In this document: piece after piece, positions 32,980-41,432 of the stretch
Position numbering within the stretch: position 1 is the first letter of the stretch
How the letters are laid out: every line of letters starts with the position of its first letter
Assembly (NCBI RefSeq): GCF_000710615.1
Contig: NZ_JDTH01000002.1
Span: forward strand, 674,082 to 738,081
Source: Haladaptatus cibarius D43
Lineage (GTDB): Archaea; Halobacteriota; Halobacteria; Halobacteriales; Haladaptataceae
DNA length: 64,000 nt
Direction: 5' to 3'
Notes under the pieces: model-generated
What the model saw: the letters and a program-made list of their open reading frames with translations, nothing else
Told to the model about the DNA's origin: nothing
The model's database searches: none
Program-made: the position numbers and the translations under genes

Positions 32980-33347
32980 CTTCAACTGTTGGTACTATCC
33001 CCATCATCATAGCTGTTGGGCTTTGACCCATCATATGTGGCCAACCAGATGTCCATACCAAGCAAAACACGCCAGAAGCGCCGAATTCGGGTGCTGAACT
33101 CCCTTGAGGTTAGTTCGCTATGTGTTCTCATAGGTGTGAAGCGACTCGCCGAGGTCAAGCTTTGCGACTGGAATGGTGAGTAGAAACGCGATGCTCTCTT
33201 CGAATAACTCTCGTCGAGGAATTCATCCCTAAAGCTATGGTCGGTTTCAGCCAACGAGCTAAGGGTACCTGCTAATAATGACCATTTACTGAACCACAAC
33301 TTCAGCACACCCGTACATTGAATACGTCAGCACACCAAGTACAGCGT

Positions 33348-33710
33348 ATGCCTGTACGCATCGAGGAGTTCGAAGCCGGGGATCTCCCAAGTGGCCCAAG
33401 CGTGCCCCAACAGGTACTTGGCTATCTCTATACAAACCGGGACAAAGCATTCACCCGGTCGGAAATCGCTACCAGTATTGACGAGGATCCGAACACAGTT
33501 GGGACAGCCCTCTCACGGTTGAAACAGCGCGAACTCGTGCGACACAGAGGAGAGTACTGGGCGATAACGAACGATCTCGATCGGGTTGCAGACGCGTACG
33601 CTCTTCACACGATCACGGAACGGCTCAATCAAGACGAAGGAGCGATCGAGCCTGACGAGTGGGACGCAGTCGCTCCGGACGAACCACATCCAAGCGAGAG
33701 AGACGGATAA
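33348..33710 (+). CDS. Winged-helix antitoxin paired with PemK-like toxin
   Basis: 120 residues from ATG 33348 (MPVRIEEFEAGD). MarR-like winged helix: VPQQVLGYLYTNRDKAFTRS, EIATSIDEDPNTVGTALSRL, KQRELVRHRGEYWAITN. The C-terminus is acidic and could wrap the toxin. Its stop TAA is followed directly by the toxin's ATG. Replaces the usual MazE-type antitoxin. Confidence 0.75.
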   Translation: MPVRIEEFEAGDLPSGPSVPQQVLGYLYTNRDKAFTRSEIATSIDEDPNTVGTALSRLKQRELVRHRGEYWAITNDLDRVADAYALHTITERLNQDEGAIEPDEWDAVAPDEPHPSERDG

Positions 33711-34040
33711 ATGCAACCGGAACGTGGCGATGTGGTTCGAAGTTCGAACCCGTTCAAACTGGGCGAAGATAGCCAACGACCGTGGCTCATCGTCAACAAC
33801 GAATCGCATCCGTTCGGCGACGAGCAGTACGTGGCTGTTGCTATCTCGACGAAAGAGTACGGTGATTCGATTCCTCTGGAGTCAACTGTCTGGAAAACAG
33901 GTGGTGTACCATACGAATCGTTCATTTCTCCATGGGCAGTCCACTCCCCTCGTATCGAAGATCTGGTGGTGTGGCAGGGCCGAGTTACGGAGGAATTCGT
34001 CGGTCGCATCGTTGATTCACTTGAGACGTATCTTCGATGA
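33711..34040 (+). CDS. PemK/MazF-family endoribonuclease toxin
   Basis: 109 residues. PERGDVVRSSNPFKLGEDSQ matches the start of PemK/MazF barrels (RGDVV), followed by RPWLIVNNES, YVAVAISTKE and a late VVWQGRVTEEF. Predicted mRNA endonuclease held in check by the upstream winged-helix protein. Zero-gap coupling supports the pair. Confidence 0.82.
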   Translation: MQPERGDVVRSSNPFKLGEDSQRPWLIVNNESHPFGDEQYVAVAISTKEYGDSIPLESTVWKTGGVPYESFISPWAVHSPRIEDLVVWQGRVTEEFVGRIVDSLETYLR

Positions 34041-34090
34041 CGATACAGTGTGCGCTCAGAACACTACCGGGCGAGAATCTACTAGTAAAC

Positions 34091-34507
34091 TCATCTACAC
34101 TCAAGTTGTGGCGCTCTTGAGATTCGATTGTCCCAAAAGACGTGCTGATAATAGAAATATAAATAGAGACAAAATTCGTCATCCGAATCTCCCAGGCCAT
34201 CAAACTCAAAGGTCTCTTGGTATTCACCAACCGTTCCATGGAATGCGACAGGATAGGCACCTTCTGGTGGGTCGACAAACACAACCTCCTCGCTGTCAGC
34301 CGCAACTGTCTGTGATTGCCAATCTAACATCCCCTCTTCGATTTCGAGAGCGACGTTGAATGTCCGGGATTGATTATCTCCATTGTAGACTATTACCCCA
34401 ACTTCTTGAAGGGAAGCCTTTGTTCCGAGAATATCTGCACATCCAGAAAGTATAGACAAAGGAACACATCCACTGGAGAGCAAAACATCTCGACGGGAGG
34501 GCATCAT
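34091..34507 (-). CDS. Lipoprotein with Tat-type signal
   Basis: 138 residues. MMPSRRDVLLSSGCVPLSIL is a Tat-like start and SILSGC a lipobox. The mature part is one beta-sandwich (VGVIVYNGDNQSRTFNVALE, EGAYPVAFHGTVGEYQETFEF), a common extracellular haloarchaeal design. AT-richer than the toxin genes. Function unknown. Confidence 0.65.
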   Translation of the reverse strand: MMPSRRDVLLSSGCVPLSILSGCADILGTKASLQEVGVIVYNGDNQSRTFNVALEIEEGMLDWQSQTVAADSEEVVFVDPPEGAYPVAFHGTVGEYQETFEFDGLGDSDDEFCLYLYFYYQHVFWDNRISRAPQLECR

Positions 34508-34645
34508 TGTTTATTTGATTGACGTATACTCAACTGTTACGATTTATATGCCATCTGTCTTGTACAATCACCATTCTGTATTGAGTGACCGACTCATACT
34601 ATATTCACGCGGTGCATTCAGCACGGCTGCCGAAACCTATCACGT

Positions 34646-34664
34646 GCGGCAGGTTTCAACAAAG
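34646..34664. mobile_element. Possible solo insertion-sequence end
   Basis: CAGGTTTCAACAAAGCC reads on the other strand as GGCTTTGTTGAAACCTG, which resembles the terminal repeat common to several haloarchaeal IS elements. No transposase is next to it. Confidence 0.35.
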
Positions 34665-34696
34665 CCATCGTCGAAGATGCTTCAGCTACTCAGTGC

Positions 34697-35284
34697 TCAT
34701 AGCCACGACACCTTCTCACGTTCACGTCGCTGTGCTTCCGGGCTGTGCGTCCCTCGGTAGTGATCGAGGAACGTGTCGAGGTCGTCCCAGCCGCCCCAGT
34801 CGCAGACCACCATCGCGTCCACGTCCGCCGAGCGTAACGACGTGGCCCACGTTCGGCGCAAGTCGTGGAAGCCGACGAACTCCCAGCCCGGCTCGTCGGT
34901 CGCGTCGAGGAGGTCTTCGGTTGCCCGCTCCATCCAGCGCCGGAGCGTTCGCGTCGAAACGCCGACGACCGGGTCGTCAGCTGGGGCGTCGCGGACGTCG
35001 CCGACGGTTCGAATCGTCGTGGCGAGCGTCGGCGGAATCGGCGTCTCGCGGTAGTGGTTCGTCTTCGCCGATTTCCAGACGCGAAGCATCTGTCCTGCGT
35101 CGGTGTCGGCGACGCGATCCGGCGCGACCCGGACGACCTCGTCCGACCGGAGGCCGCACCGTACCGCCAGCCCGACCGCGATGCGCTTCTCGGTGTCTTC
35201 GAACTCGTCGAGGAGCTGGCCGACTTCGGATTCGGACAGCCACACTTTCATCCCGTCGTCGTTCTCGTAGTCTACTAAGTTCAT
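34697..35284 (-). CDS. Mini tyrosine recombinase (catalytic domain only)
   Basis: 195 residues. Catalytic residues visible: Arg in VRCGLRSDEV, Lys in WKSAKTNHYRE, the HDLRR (HxxR) motif, a late Trp in CDWGGWDD and nucleophile Tyr in FLDHYRG. It lacks the N-terminal SAM-like DNA-binding domain of full integrases; this short form is common on haloarchaeal plasmids. It may resolve dimers or move the 32.0-35.4 kb unit. Very GC-rich next to AT-rich neighbours. A conserved repeat lies directly upstream. Confidence 0.85.
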   Translation of the reverse strand: MNLVDYENDDGMKVWLSESEVGQLLDEFEDTEKRIAVGLAVRCGLRSDEVVRVAPDRVADTDAGQMLRVWKSAKTNHYRETPIPPTLATTIRTVGDVRDAPADDPVVGVSTRTLRRWMERATEDLLDATDEPGWEFVGFHDLRRTWATSLRSADVDAMVVCDWGGWDDLDTFLDHYRGTHSPEAQRREREKVSWL

Positions 35285-35290
35285 GTCCGG

Positions 35291-35405
35291 TAAACTCCCT
35301 TCACGGTCATATTTCTAGAATTTTGGGGTGAATACGTACTCTCAGGTGGGAGTCGTGGCCGGATTATGTCCGCGTTTGAGTGGAGAACCGGACATCAACA
35401 AGTCA
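35291..35405. repeat. ~115-bp direct repeat, copy 2 (upstream of mini-integrase)
   Basis: Starts 7 nt upstream of the mini-integrase ATG. Shares AAACTCCCTTCACGGTCATA, TTTTGGGGTGAAT and AGAACCGGACATCAA with 32025-32140. Could be the recombinase promoter plus its binding site. Confidence 0.65.
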
Positions 35406-35463
35406 GAAAAGTTGCGATATATCCCCAAACGTGGGGAGGAAACAGATGATAACCAATTTGGTA

Positions 35464-36111
35464 TTAGTGATTGAAATTGGCGGCTACCGGCACCGACTCT
35501 CGTTCTTTCCTCATTTCATCACATCTGTCCACAAACTCTTTCAGGGTCCCGTATATGCTGTCATCCTGCAAAATCTGTCGTCGTTCATTAATATAATCTT
35601 CCGCAACTTCGTACGTCCTGATTACTGAGGTACCACGTGCCTCGTAAAGTACAGCTTCGTCTGTATCTCCTTTTTTCCAAGATACAGCAAGAAATTGGTA
35701 ATAATTCAGAACACGCATTAGGTGCTCATCTGTCTGATTATTTATCCTAACTCCCCTTTTATCCGAATTCTTTTCTGGTAGGTATCCTCTATTGACCATC
35801 TTTGCTACTTCAAAAAGCGATTCCGTTAGCACAGGATTAGATACTGTTTCCGAGATCAGTTCGGAAGTACGAGCGCGCTTTTCAGTATCTCTTGCTCGTT
35901 TAAATCCAATTGCACCGAGGAGTGTCGCTGTGAAAATTGAGATAGCTGCAAAAAAGTCTCCAACCCTTACTTGATTATTCACCTGAAAATCAAGACCTAA
36001 AATTCCAATCAATATTAATCCAACTGCTAATGTTGAACCTAATACGACGATTATCACTACTGCTGCAACCAGAATATCTGACAGGAACTGGTTATCAAGA
36101 ACTCGGTTCAT
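35464..36111 (-). CDS. Two-helix membrane protein, DUF4760-like
   Basis: 215 residues, AT-rich. Two N-terminal helices (ILVAAVVIIVVLGSTLAVGL; FFAAISIFTATLLGAIGF), then a basic helical cytosolic region (KRARDTEKRARTSELISE) and LMRVLNYYQFLAVSWKKGD. The order helix pair, RARTSELI, LNYYQFLA and TYEVAEDYI recalls the DUF4760 family. Such proteins are frequent passengers of defence islands, but no function is established. Confidence 0.55.
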   Translation of the reverse strand: MNRVLDNQFLSDILVAAVVIIVVLGSTLAVGLILIGILGLDFQVNNQVRVGDFFAAISIFTATLLGAIGFKRARDTEKRARTSELISETVSNPVLTESLFEVAKMVNRGYLPEKNSDKRGVRINNQTDEHLMRVLNYYQFLAVSWKKGDTDEAVLYEARGTSVIRTYEVAEDYINERRQILQDDSIYGTLKEFVDRCDEMRKERESVPVAANFNH

Positions 36112-36282
36112 AAATATAGGACTACTAACTAATCCTTAGTAATTTACCTGTTGAACGATCATTGGTGAGTCTCATTTTGGTATGGATTTAATAAATCCTA
36201 TATCAATTCTCCTGAGAAATCGAATCGCTGACCTTGAAGTCGCTGCAATCTCTAGTAATGCCCGTTTCTATTAGAAGCTCAA

Positions 36283-36322
36283 CTACTCAGTTTCACTTTC
36301 AGTGTGCTATCGGGAATGCTTC
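36283..36322 (+). promoter_or_regulatory. Recurring motif, degenerate site 1
   Basis: CTACTCAGTTTCACTTTCAG followed by TGTGCTATCG. A weaker relative of the sites at 36581 and 59531. Lies ~30 nt upstream of the zinc-finger gene. Confidence 0.45.
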
Positions 36323-36351
36323 AATACTACCTTTGTGGTATGAACGGCTGT

Positions 36352-36561
36352 ATGGCAGTTGTCAAAGTGAAGATTGCGAAGCAGTCCCAGAAGTGGCGCT
36401 ATCGCTGTCCGAATGGCCACACGACCTGGGAGCCGACGAATAACCATCTGTGGTGTCGTTCCTGCGCACGACAGCTCGACGTCGATCCGGAGTTCTGGGC
36501 AGTGTACGACGCGAAGACTCAAGAGAAAATTCCTCGGGAACGGCTCGTTCTCGACGTATAA
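36352..36561 (+). CDS. Small zinc-finger protein
   Basis: 69 residues from ATG 36352 (MAVVKVKIAKQSQKW); an ATG four codons earlier is possible. A zinc finger is visible: YRCPNGHTTWEP and LWCRSCARQLD (C..H...C..C). It ends EKIPRERLVLDV. Resembles small zinc proteins in haloarchaeal viruses and plasmids. Followed by a repeated promoter-like motif and the Dam-like gene. Confidence 0.65.
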   Translation: MAVVKVKIAKQSQKWRYRCPNGHTTWEPTNNHLWCRSCARQLDVDPEFWAVYDAKTQEKIPRERLVLDV

Positions 36562-36580
36562 TATATTGAAGATACACGGA

Positions 36581-36623
36581 CTACTTTCACTTTCAGTACG
36601 GTGTCGAAAACCATTGAAGTAGG
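36581..36623 (+). promoter_or_regulatory. Recurring 43-bp promoter-like motif, site 2
   Basis: CTACTTTCACTTTCAGTACG then GTGTCGAAAACCATTGAAGT AGG. Matches 59531-59573 in register over 43 nt with about three quarters identity. CGAAAAC resembles an archaeal BRE element. It lies ~95 nt before the Dam-like gene. Confidence 0.6.
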
Positions 36624-36716
36624 TCATGGCTCTCTCGAGGAGTGGGATGAAACGACACTACCCGAATGGCCGGTGTACCGAAATTCGAACGCTTTGCGGT
36701 TCGAGGGTGATTCTCC

Positions 36717-37496
36717 GTGGTTGACGCGGTGTTCCCGTACCCTGGTGGGAAGTCGCGTCTTTCCTCGTGGATCCTTGAGCACGCCTCCGAACACACGTGT
36801 TTCGTCGAAGTCTTCGGCGGTGCAGCTGGTGTGCTGGTGAACAAGGATCCAGACATCAGCAAGGTAGAGGTGTACAACGACCGCGACGGCGATCTCGTGC
36901 ATTTCTTTGAAGTGCTGCGCGACCGCCCGGACGAGCTGGTCGAATGGCTGGAGACGGTTCCATACTCGCGAGTGATTCACTCGAAGTGGGCCGACGCCTT
37001 TTATGGCGGGTATCGTCCCGGCGACGAAATCGTCCGCGCTGGGCAGTTCTTCTATCTGCGATACTCGCAATGGGGTGGTGCATACGACAGTCCGAGCGGT
37101 TTCGGGACGAGCAAGGTATCGAGTCGAGCGCTTAGCTACGCGAACAAGATCGAGCGGTTGGAAGAGTTCGGAGCGCGGTTCGACGATGTCGTCCTGGAGA
37201 ACCTCGATTGGCAGGAGGTGTTCGAGAAGTACGACGGCGAGGAGACGGTGTTCTACTGCGACCCGCCCTACGTCGGGAAAGAGTCGTACTATCCAGTGAG
37301 CGATATCGACCATTCCGAGTTCGTCGAAGCGTTGCGAGAGTTGGATGCGAAGTGGATCGTGTCGTACTCGGAGCTACCAGAAGGGTTAGAAGAGTTTCGA
37401 GTCGTTGGGCGAGGCGATTCGAATTATATGGGGAACGGGAAATCAGGGAGTGCGAAGAAAACACGGGAGCATTTGGTGATGAATTTCGATCCCTGA
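36717..37496 (+). CDS. Dam-like DNA adenine-N6 methyltransferase
   Basis: 259 residues. D12-class motifs in order: VFPYPGGKSRL (motif X, residues 5-15), CFVEVFGGAAGVL (motif I, SAM binding), VYNDRDGDLVHF, and VFYCDPPYVGKESYY (motif IV, catalytic DPPY). Starts at GTG 36717; an in-frame stop at 36708 excludes longer forms. No restriction endonuclease is adjacent, so it is an orphan methylase that may protect the element or mimic host marks. Target site unknown. Confidence 0.9.
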   Translation: MVDAVFPYPGGKSRLSSWILEHASEHTCFVEVFGGAAGVLVNKDPDISKVEVYNDRDGDLVHFFEVLRDRPDELVEWLETVPYSRVIHSKWADAFYGGYRPGDEIVRAGQFFYLRYSQWGGAYDSPSGFGTSKVSSRALSYANKIERLEEFGARFDDVVLENLDWQEVFEKYDGEETVFYCDPPYVGKESYYPVSDIDHSEFVEALRELDAKWIVSYSELPEGLEEFRVVGRGDSNYMGNGKSGSAKKTREHLVMNFDP

Positions 37497-37664
37497 TTAC
37501 AATTTATAAACGGGTTTTAGAACATCTCTATTCACTACCTGCGTGTTGGTTAATCGTCAGCTCCACCAGTCGTCTCGACTATGCACAGCCTCAAAAAAAA
37601 GATGTCTTGTCCTCCAGCACACTCTAATGTCGGATTGTCACAAAACCGAATGGGGAGACGTTCC

Positions 37665-38588
37665 TTACTGGTACTGTTCACACACACGCGAGAGACCGTT
37701 CTCTAAGCTCAGCTGTGGTTCCCAGCCCGTTGCTTCGTACATCTTCGACGAATCCGCCATCGTATCATGGACATACACCTCGTCCGGAATCGGGTTTTCG
37801 ATGTAGTCCGGTTCGATGTCGGTACCGAGTTCTGCATTGAGCATCTCGACTAGTTCGTTGAATGAGACAGCAGTACCCGTTCCGAGATTGTAGACGCCGG
37901 TCAACTCGTTTTCAGCCGCAAGCACTAATCCCCGGACGATGTCGTCCACGTGCGTGAAGTCACGAGTTTGCGACCCATCGCCAAACAGTACCGGACGCTC
38001 GCCTTTTGCGAGATCATCCGCGAACTGAGCGATCACGTTTGCGAACTCACCTTTGTGTGCCTCAGAACCACCGTAGCCTTGGTACACCGAGAAGAACCGC
38101 ATTCCGGCCATATTCATGTCGTAGTGGTTAGCGAAGTATTCTGCGTAGCGCTCGCGTGCGAGTTTCGGTGCCTCGTAGCCCGTGTTCACAGCAACATCCA
38201 TTTCGACTGGGGAGGGTTCCGTTCGACTCCCGTAGATGGACGAAGTCGAGGCATAGACGACTGTCTCGCAGCCGTCGTCGCGTGCTTGTTCGACGGTGTT
38301 GACAAACCCTTCGACGTTGACTCGCGCGCCTTTCGTTGGGTTCTCTTCGTGCATCGCATACGACGACAGTGCTGCGAGATGGAAGACGACGTCTACGTCC
38401 GTTGGGAGGTCATCATCGAGGACGCTTGTTTCGTGGAATTCCACGGTGTCGTCGAGATTCTCGGGTGTTCCGAGATAGCCGTCGTCGACGACCACCACGT
38501 CATTCTCGGTCGCAAGGTTGTTTGCAAGATTCGATCCGATGAAGCCTGCCCCGCCTGTAACGAGGATTCGTTTATTGTTGAGTTGCAT
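37665..38588 (-). CDS. NAD-dependent sugar epimerase/dehydratase
   Basis: 307 residues. Extended short-chain dehydrogenase fold: ILVTGGAGFIGSNLA (NAD-binding GxxGxxG), VFHLAALSSY, YASTSSIYG, and the catalytic Tyr-x3-Lys in GYEAPKLA; then MRFFSVYQGYGG and RDFTHVDDIV. UDP-glucose 4-epimerase-like. Supplies a nucleotide sugar for the neighbouring glycosylation genes. A TATA box (GGTTATAAG, ~38660) lies upstream on the minus strand. Confidence 0.9.
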   Translation of the reverse strand: MQLNNKRILVTGGAGFIGSNLANNLATENDVVVVDDGYLGTPENLDDTVEFHETSVLDDDLPTDVDVVFHLAALSSYAMHEENPTKGARVNVEGFVNTVEQARDDGCETVVYASTSSIYGSRTEPSPVEMDVAVNTGYEAPKLARERYAEYFANHYDMNMAGMRFFSVYQGYGGSEAHKGEFANVIAQFADDLAKGERPVLFGDGSQTRDFTHVDDIVRGLVLAAENELTGVYNLGTGTAVSFNELVEMLNAELGTDIEPDYIENPIPDEVYVHDTMADSSKMYEATGWEPQLSLENGLSRVCEQYQ

Positions 38589-38790
38589 TTGTTTCTCGCT
38601 GTCGGTATCACAGGATGTCTGCCTGTGTTCAGTGTCTACTACCTGCTTCAGTCTTTCCTGTCTTATAACCCGTCATAATTTTGTAACCAGTATATAGATA
38701 TGAAATAATCATAGAAGAGAAATCAGGAGACAGTATCGGAGACAAAAGCTACGGAGAGGCTGTGTTGTTATTCTGGAGGTTGGACAGGCG

Positions 38791-39852
38791 TCATTTCTCA
38801 CTCCGGATTTCGTGGAATACAACTTCTACCGTCTCATTCTGATACGACGGATATGCTGCTGCAAACGCGAGTGTGTTAACAGGTTGATAGTCATACTCAC
38901 GACCGTCGATGTGTCGTGTTTCAGATTCTGGTTGACTCCAGCCATACTGGTCATACAAGTTTGCAATATCCACTGTCGTTTCTACTCGTTCTCCCTCAGT
39001 TGCAGGGACGTACACGAGGATATACTGATACTCCCCCGGACGGTACACGACTTGTCGTTCATCGACGTCTGCATAGACCACCCAAACACGATGATTCCGT
39101 TCGCCGATTTCAACCCCTGTTGCGTGACTCGGATGTTTTATTGGGTTCTCTACGAGAGTGTGCGGAGTTGCCTCGATATGAAGTTTCTCGGGAAAATCGG
39201 TTCGCTGTTGGATACCTGCCATCGCCCAAGGACCTTCTTTCCGTGCCGCATAATCGACGCGAAGATGAGCAGAATCGTTCTTATTTTCGATTGTTAATTC
39301 TTCAGTTCCATGGTCGCTCGTCGAGATGCCCCATCTATATGGCCGGAAGAAGTCCTCTCCCGGGTTAATCTGCCAATGTTGAAGCTGGGGGTTCAGAATT
39401 TTCGGCGCGGTATCAGAGGAGAACGGTGGTACTATCTTCTTTTTCTGGACATCGGTTCCGATGTCATTGAGGGATAACACCGTCTCCGACCCAAATGGCG
39501 GGCCAAACTGAGGAACTTGAGCACTGATGCGATAGGTCGAGCGTTCGCCGGGGTCTAACGTTTCAGCACCCGATTCGATATTCCAGTAGTTCCGTGTTTG
39601 AAGGCCTCCGTGAAGGGTATTAAACACAGGGGAGATTGACTGGTCACCCGTATTGGTCACGCGCACCTGCATTTGGGTTGCTCGCTGAACATCCGTCGGG
39701 TCGGACCACGACACGACTTCGAACTCAGCATCGAGTGTCGATTCATCTCGGAGAATGACTGCACCGCTTACCCCCGCAACGATGACGATACCAACGATGG
39801 AAAGAGCTACTAGCCCCTTTTTCCGCCCTTCGAGTTGGTTCGGTTTACGCAT
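38791..39852 (-). CDS. Membrane-anchored extracellular protein of glycosylation locus
   Basis: 353 residues. One N-terminal helix (GLVALSIVGIVIVAGVSGAVIL) anchors a large beta-rich ectodomain (VQRATQMQVRVTNTGD, NPGERSTYRISAQVPQFGPP-like, VWVVYADVDERQVVYRPGEY). No catalytic motif recognised. It overlaps the upstream GT-C-like gene by 8 nt, so the pair is co-translated; perhaps an accessory of that transferase. Confidence 0.65.
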   Translation of the reverse strand: MRKPNQLEGRKKGLVALSIVGIVIVAGVSGAVILRDESTLDAEFEVVSWSDPTDVQRATQMQVRVTNTGDQSISPVFNTLHGGLQTRNYWNIESGAETLDPGERSTYRISAQVPQFGPPFGSETVLSLNDIGTDVQKKKIVPPFSSDTAPKILNPQLQHWQINPGEDFFRPYRWGISTSDHGTEELTIENKNDSAHLRVDYAARKEGPWAMAGIQQRTDFPEKLHIEATPHTLVENPIKHPSHATGVEIGERNHRVWVVYADVDERQVVYRPGEYQYILVYVPATEGERVETTVDIANLYDQYGWSQPESETRHIDGREYDYQPVNTLAFAAAYPSYQNETVEVVFHEIRSEK

Positions 39853-41203
39853 CGTCTACCTCCTCTGAATGGCGAGCTTTTGATTTGCTATTCGAATGAT
39901 TGGTGTTGGTAATGTCTGTAGTCATTCTTTTGATAAGTGGTATTGGTGTGGACTCTGTCGCATCTAGTTGCAATAATGCGGCATAGTAGGCAATTGGCAC
40001 ATAGAAAATGAAATAGTTTTGAAGACTCCGATAATTTAGTAACAGAACAAACGCAGGTGCCATCCACGCGATCCACTTTATTTGGCCGAAGTAGAGCGCG
40101 TACAGTGCCAATCCGGCTATAAGGACGAGCAAGAGGAGAAACGTAAAGAACGACTTGGGAAGCACATACGTCCCAGTAGTGCTGAGAAGTGAGAGACCGA
40201 CACCTTGCTTAACGAGCGGTGCTCCGCCTGCCGTAATTGGGGTAAGCGTTCCTCGAACCCAACCCTTCGGATTCCACAGAATAAACGGAAGGTTCGGGAG
40301 TAAAAATGCGGCAAAACCGTATATTAGACAGGTACGCGCCCGAAGAGCGAATGCACGATACGATTCGCTCTCCATATACAACCATACGGCAAGGAAGGGA
40401 CCGATAAACCACGGTGTTTGCTTAACTGAGAACGCAAGACCAGCAAAGATGGCGGCAACTGCATAGTTCTCACGGTGCCAGTACTTCATCGAGAAGAGAA
40501 TTGGGAGAACCCACAAAATATCGAACACGCCACCAAAACTGAACAGTGTTACATTCGGATCTGTGAACACGACGGCGAACGGTGCAAGTGCGAGACTTGC
40601 GGGAGATTCTCGAACTAAGAAGGCAAGCGTGAGAACCAGTACAACAATAGCTGTGAGATTCAAGTTCGGGATTCCAAGTAGCGCCTGCGGAACAAACAAT
40701 AGAAAAGAAAGAGCAGGGTACGAGAGGGACGCTACTGTACTTCCATCAGTACGGTACGTCATGAAGCGATTATTAATTGGATAGTTCTCAAAGGCAGGTC
40801 GCATCGAATGCATGTATGGATTTTTTCCACTAAGTAGTAGGTCAACAGAATACTGACTAAAGAGGATGCCATCGGTTCCCAAATATTGGCCATCCGTTTT
40901 TGTTAAGAACACGACGGCAAACCAAAGCAAGCTAACCAATAAAACAGCGTACGCAACCGTCTTTCCATGTTTTCTTGTATTTATAAAATTTGTTGCACCG
41001 GTGAGAATCATTCCGATACCAGTTCCATATGTCAGAGATACGACTACGAGAACAGTGGGGTTTTCAAATGAAGGAAGACGATTCGTTAAGGTAAGTCCAA
41101 ACTCAAGAAAGATTGCACCCGCTACGACCAAGAGTGCTCTCCCGATGCCCTCTACTAACTTCCCGTCTAATTCGCCTCTCTTTGCTGTCTTCTTATTTCT
41201 CAT
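39845..41203 (-). CDS. Polytopic GT-C-like glycosyltransferase
   Basis: 452 residues, about ten helices. Between the first helices lies a luminal/extracellular loop with TDGQYLGTDGILFSQYSVDL, LLSGKNPYMHSM and TDGSTVASLSYPALSFLLFV; the acidic TDG plus NPY is typical of GT87/GT39-like lipid-sugar-dependent transferases. Likely transfers a sugar from a polyprenyl-phosphate donor at the outer face of the membrane. Donor and acceptor unknown. Confidence 0.65.
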   Translation of the reverse strand: MRNKKTAKRGELDGKLVEGIGRALLVVAGAIFLEFGLTLTNRLPSFENPTVLVVVSLTYGTGIGMILTGATNFINTRKHGKTVAYAVLLVSLLWFAVVFLTKTDGQYLGTDGILFSQYSVDLLLSGKNPYMHSMRPAFENYPINNRFMTYRTDGSTVASLSYPALSFLLFVPQALLGIPNLNLTAIVVLVLTLAFLVRESPASLALAPFAVVFTDPNVTLFSFGGVFDILWVLPILFSMKYWHRENYAVAAIFAGLAFSVKQTPWFIGPFLAVWLYMESESYRAFALRARTCLIYGFAAFLLPNLPFILWNPKGWVRGTLTPITAGGAPLVKQGVGLSLLSTTGTYVLPKSFFTFLLLLVLIAGLALYALYFGQIKWIAWMAPAFVLLLNYRSLQNYFIFYVPIAYYAALLQLDATESTPIPLIKRMTTDITNTNHSNSKSKARHSEEVDDA

Positions 41204-41432
41204 TTAGATAGACTATTTTAACGTCTTCTGTGTCTTTTTCGCCCGTATCTGCACTCTGGTTCGATATTTTGTCAATTTTGTCAAACCAAATTTATATTTG
41301 ACAAATGCTACTGAACCCGCCACCATAATGGTTTTGATAGTGATGTAAGATGGACAGATAACCATCGAATACTCCGAGTTGGTGGTGAGAAAGTAATTAG
41401 CATAGAATACTCATAAATTCCTGCAAATCACC

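Noticed and set aside
36601-36840. Frame starting just after motif site 2 and overlapping the Dam-like gene
   Set aside because: First ~50 codons look plausible, but the rest is the shadow of the methyltransferase; no homology recalled.
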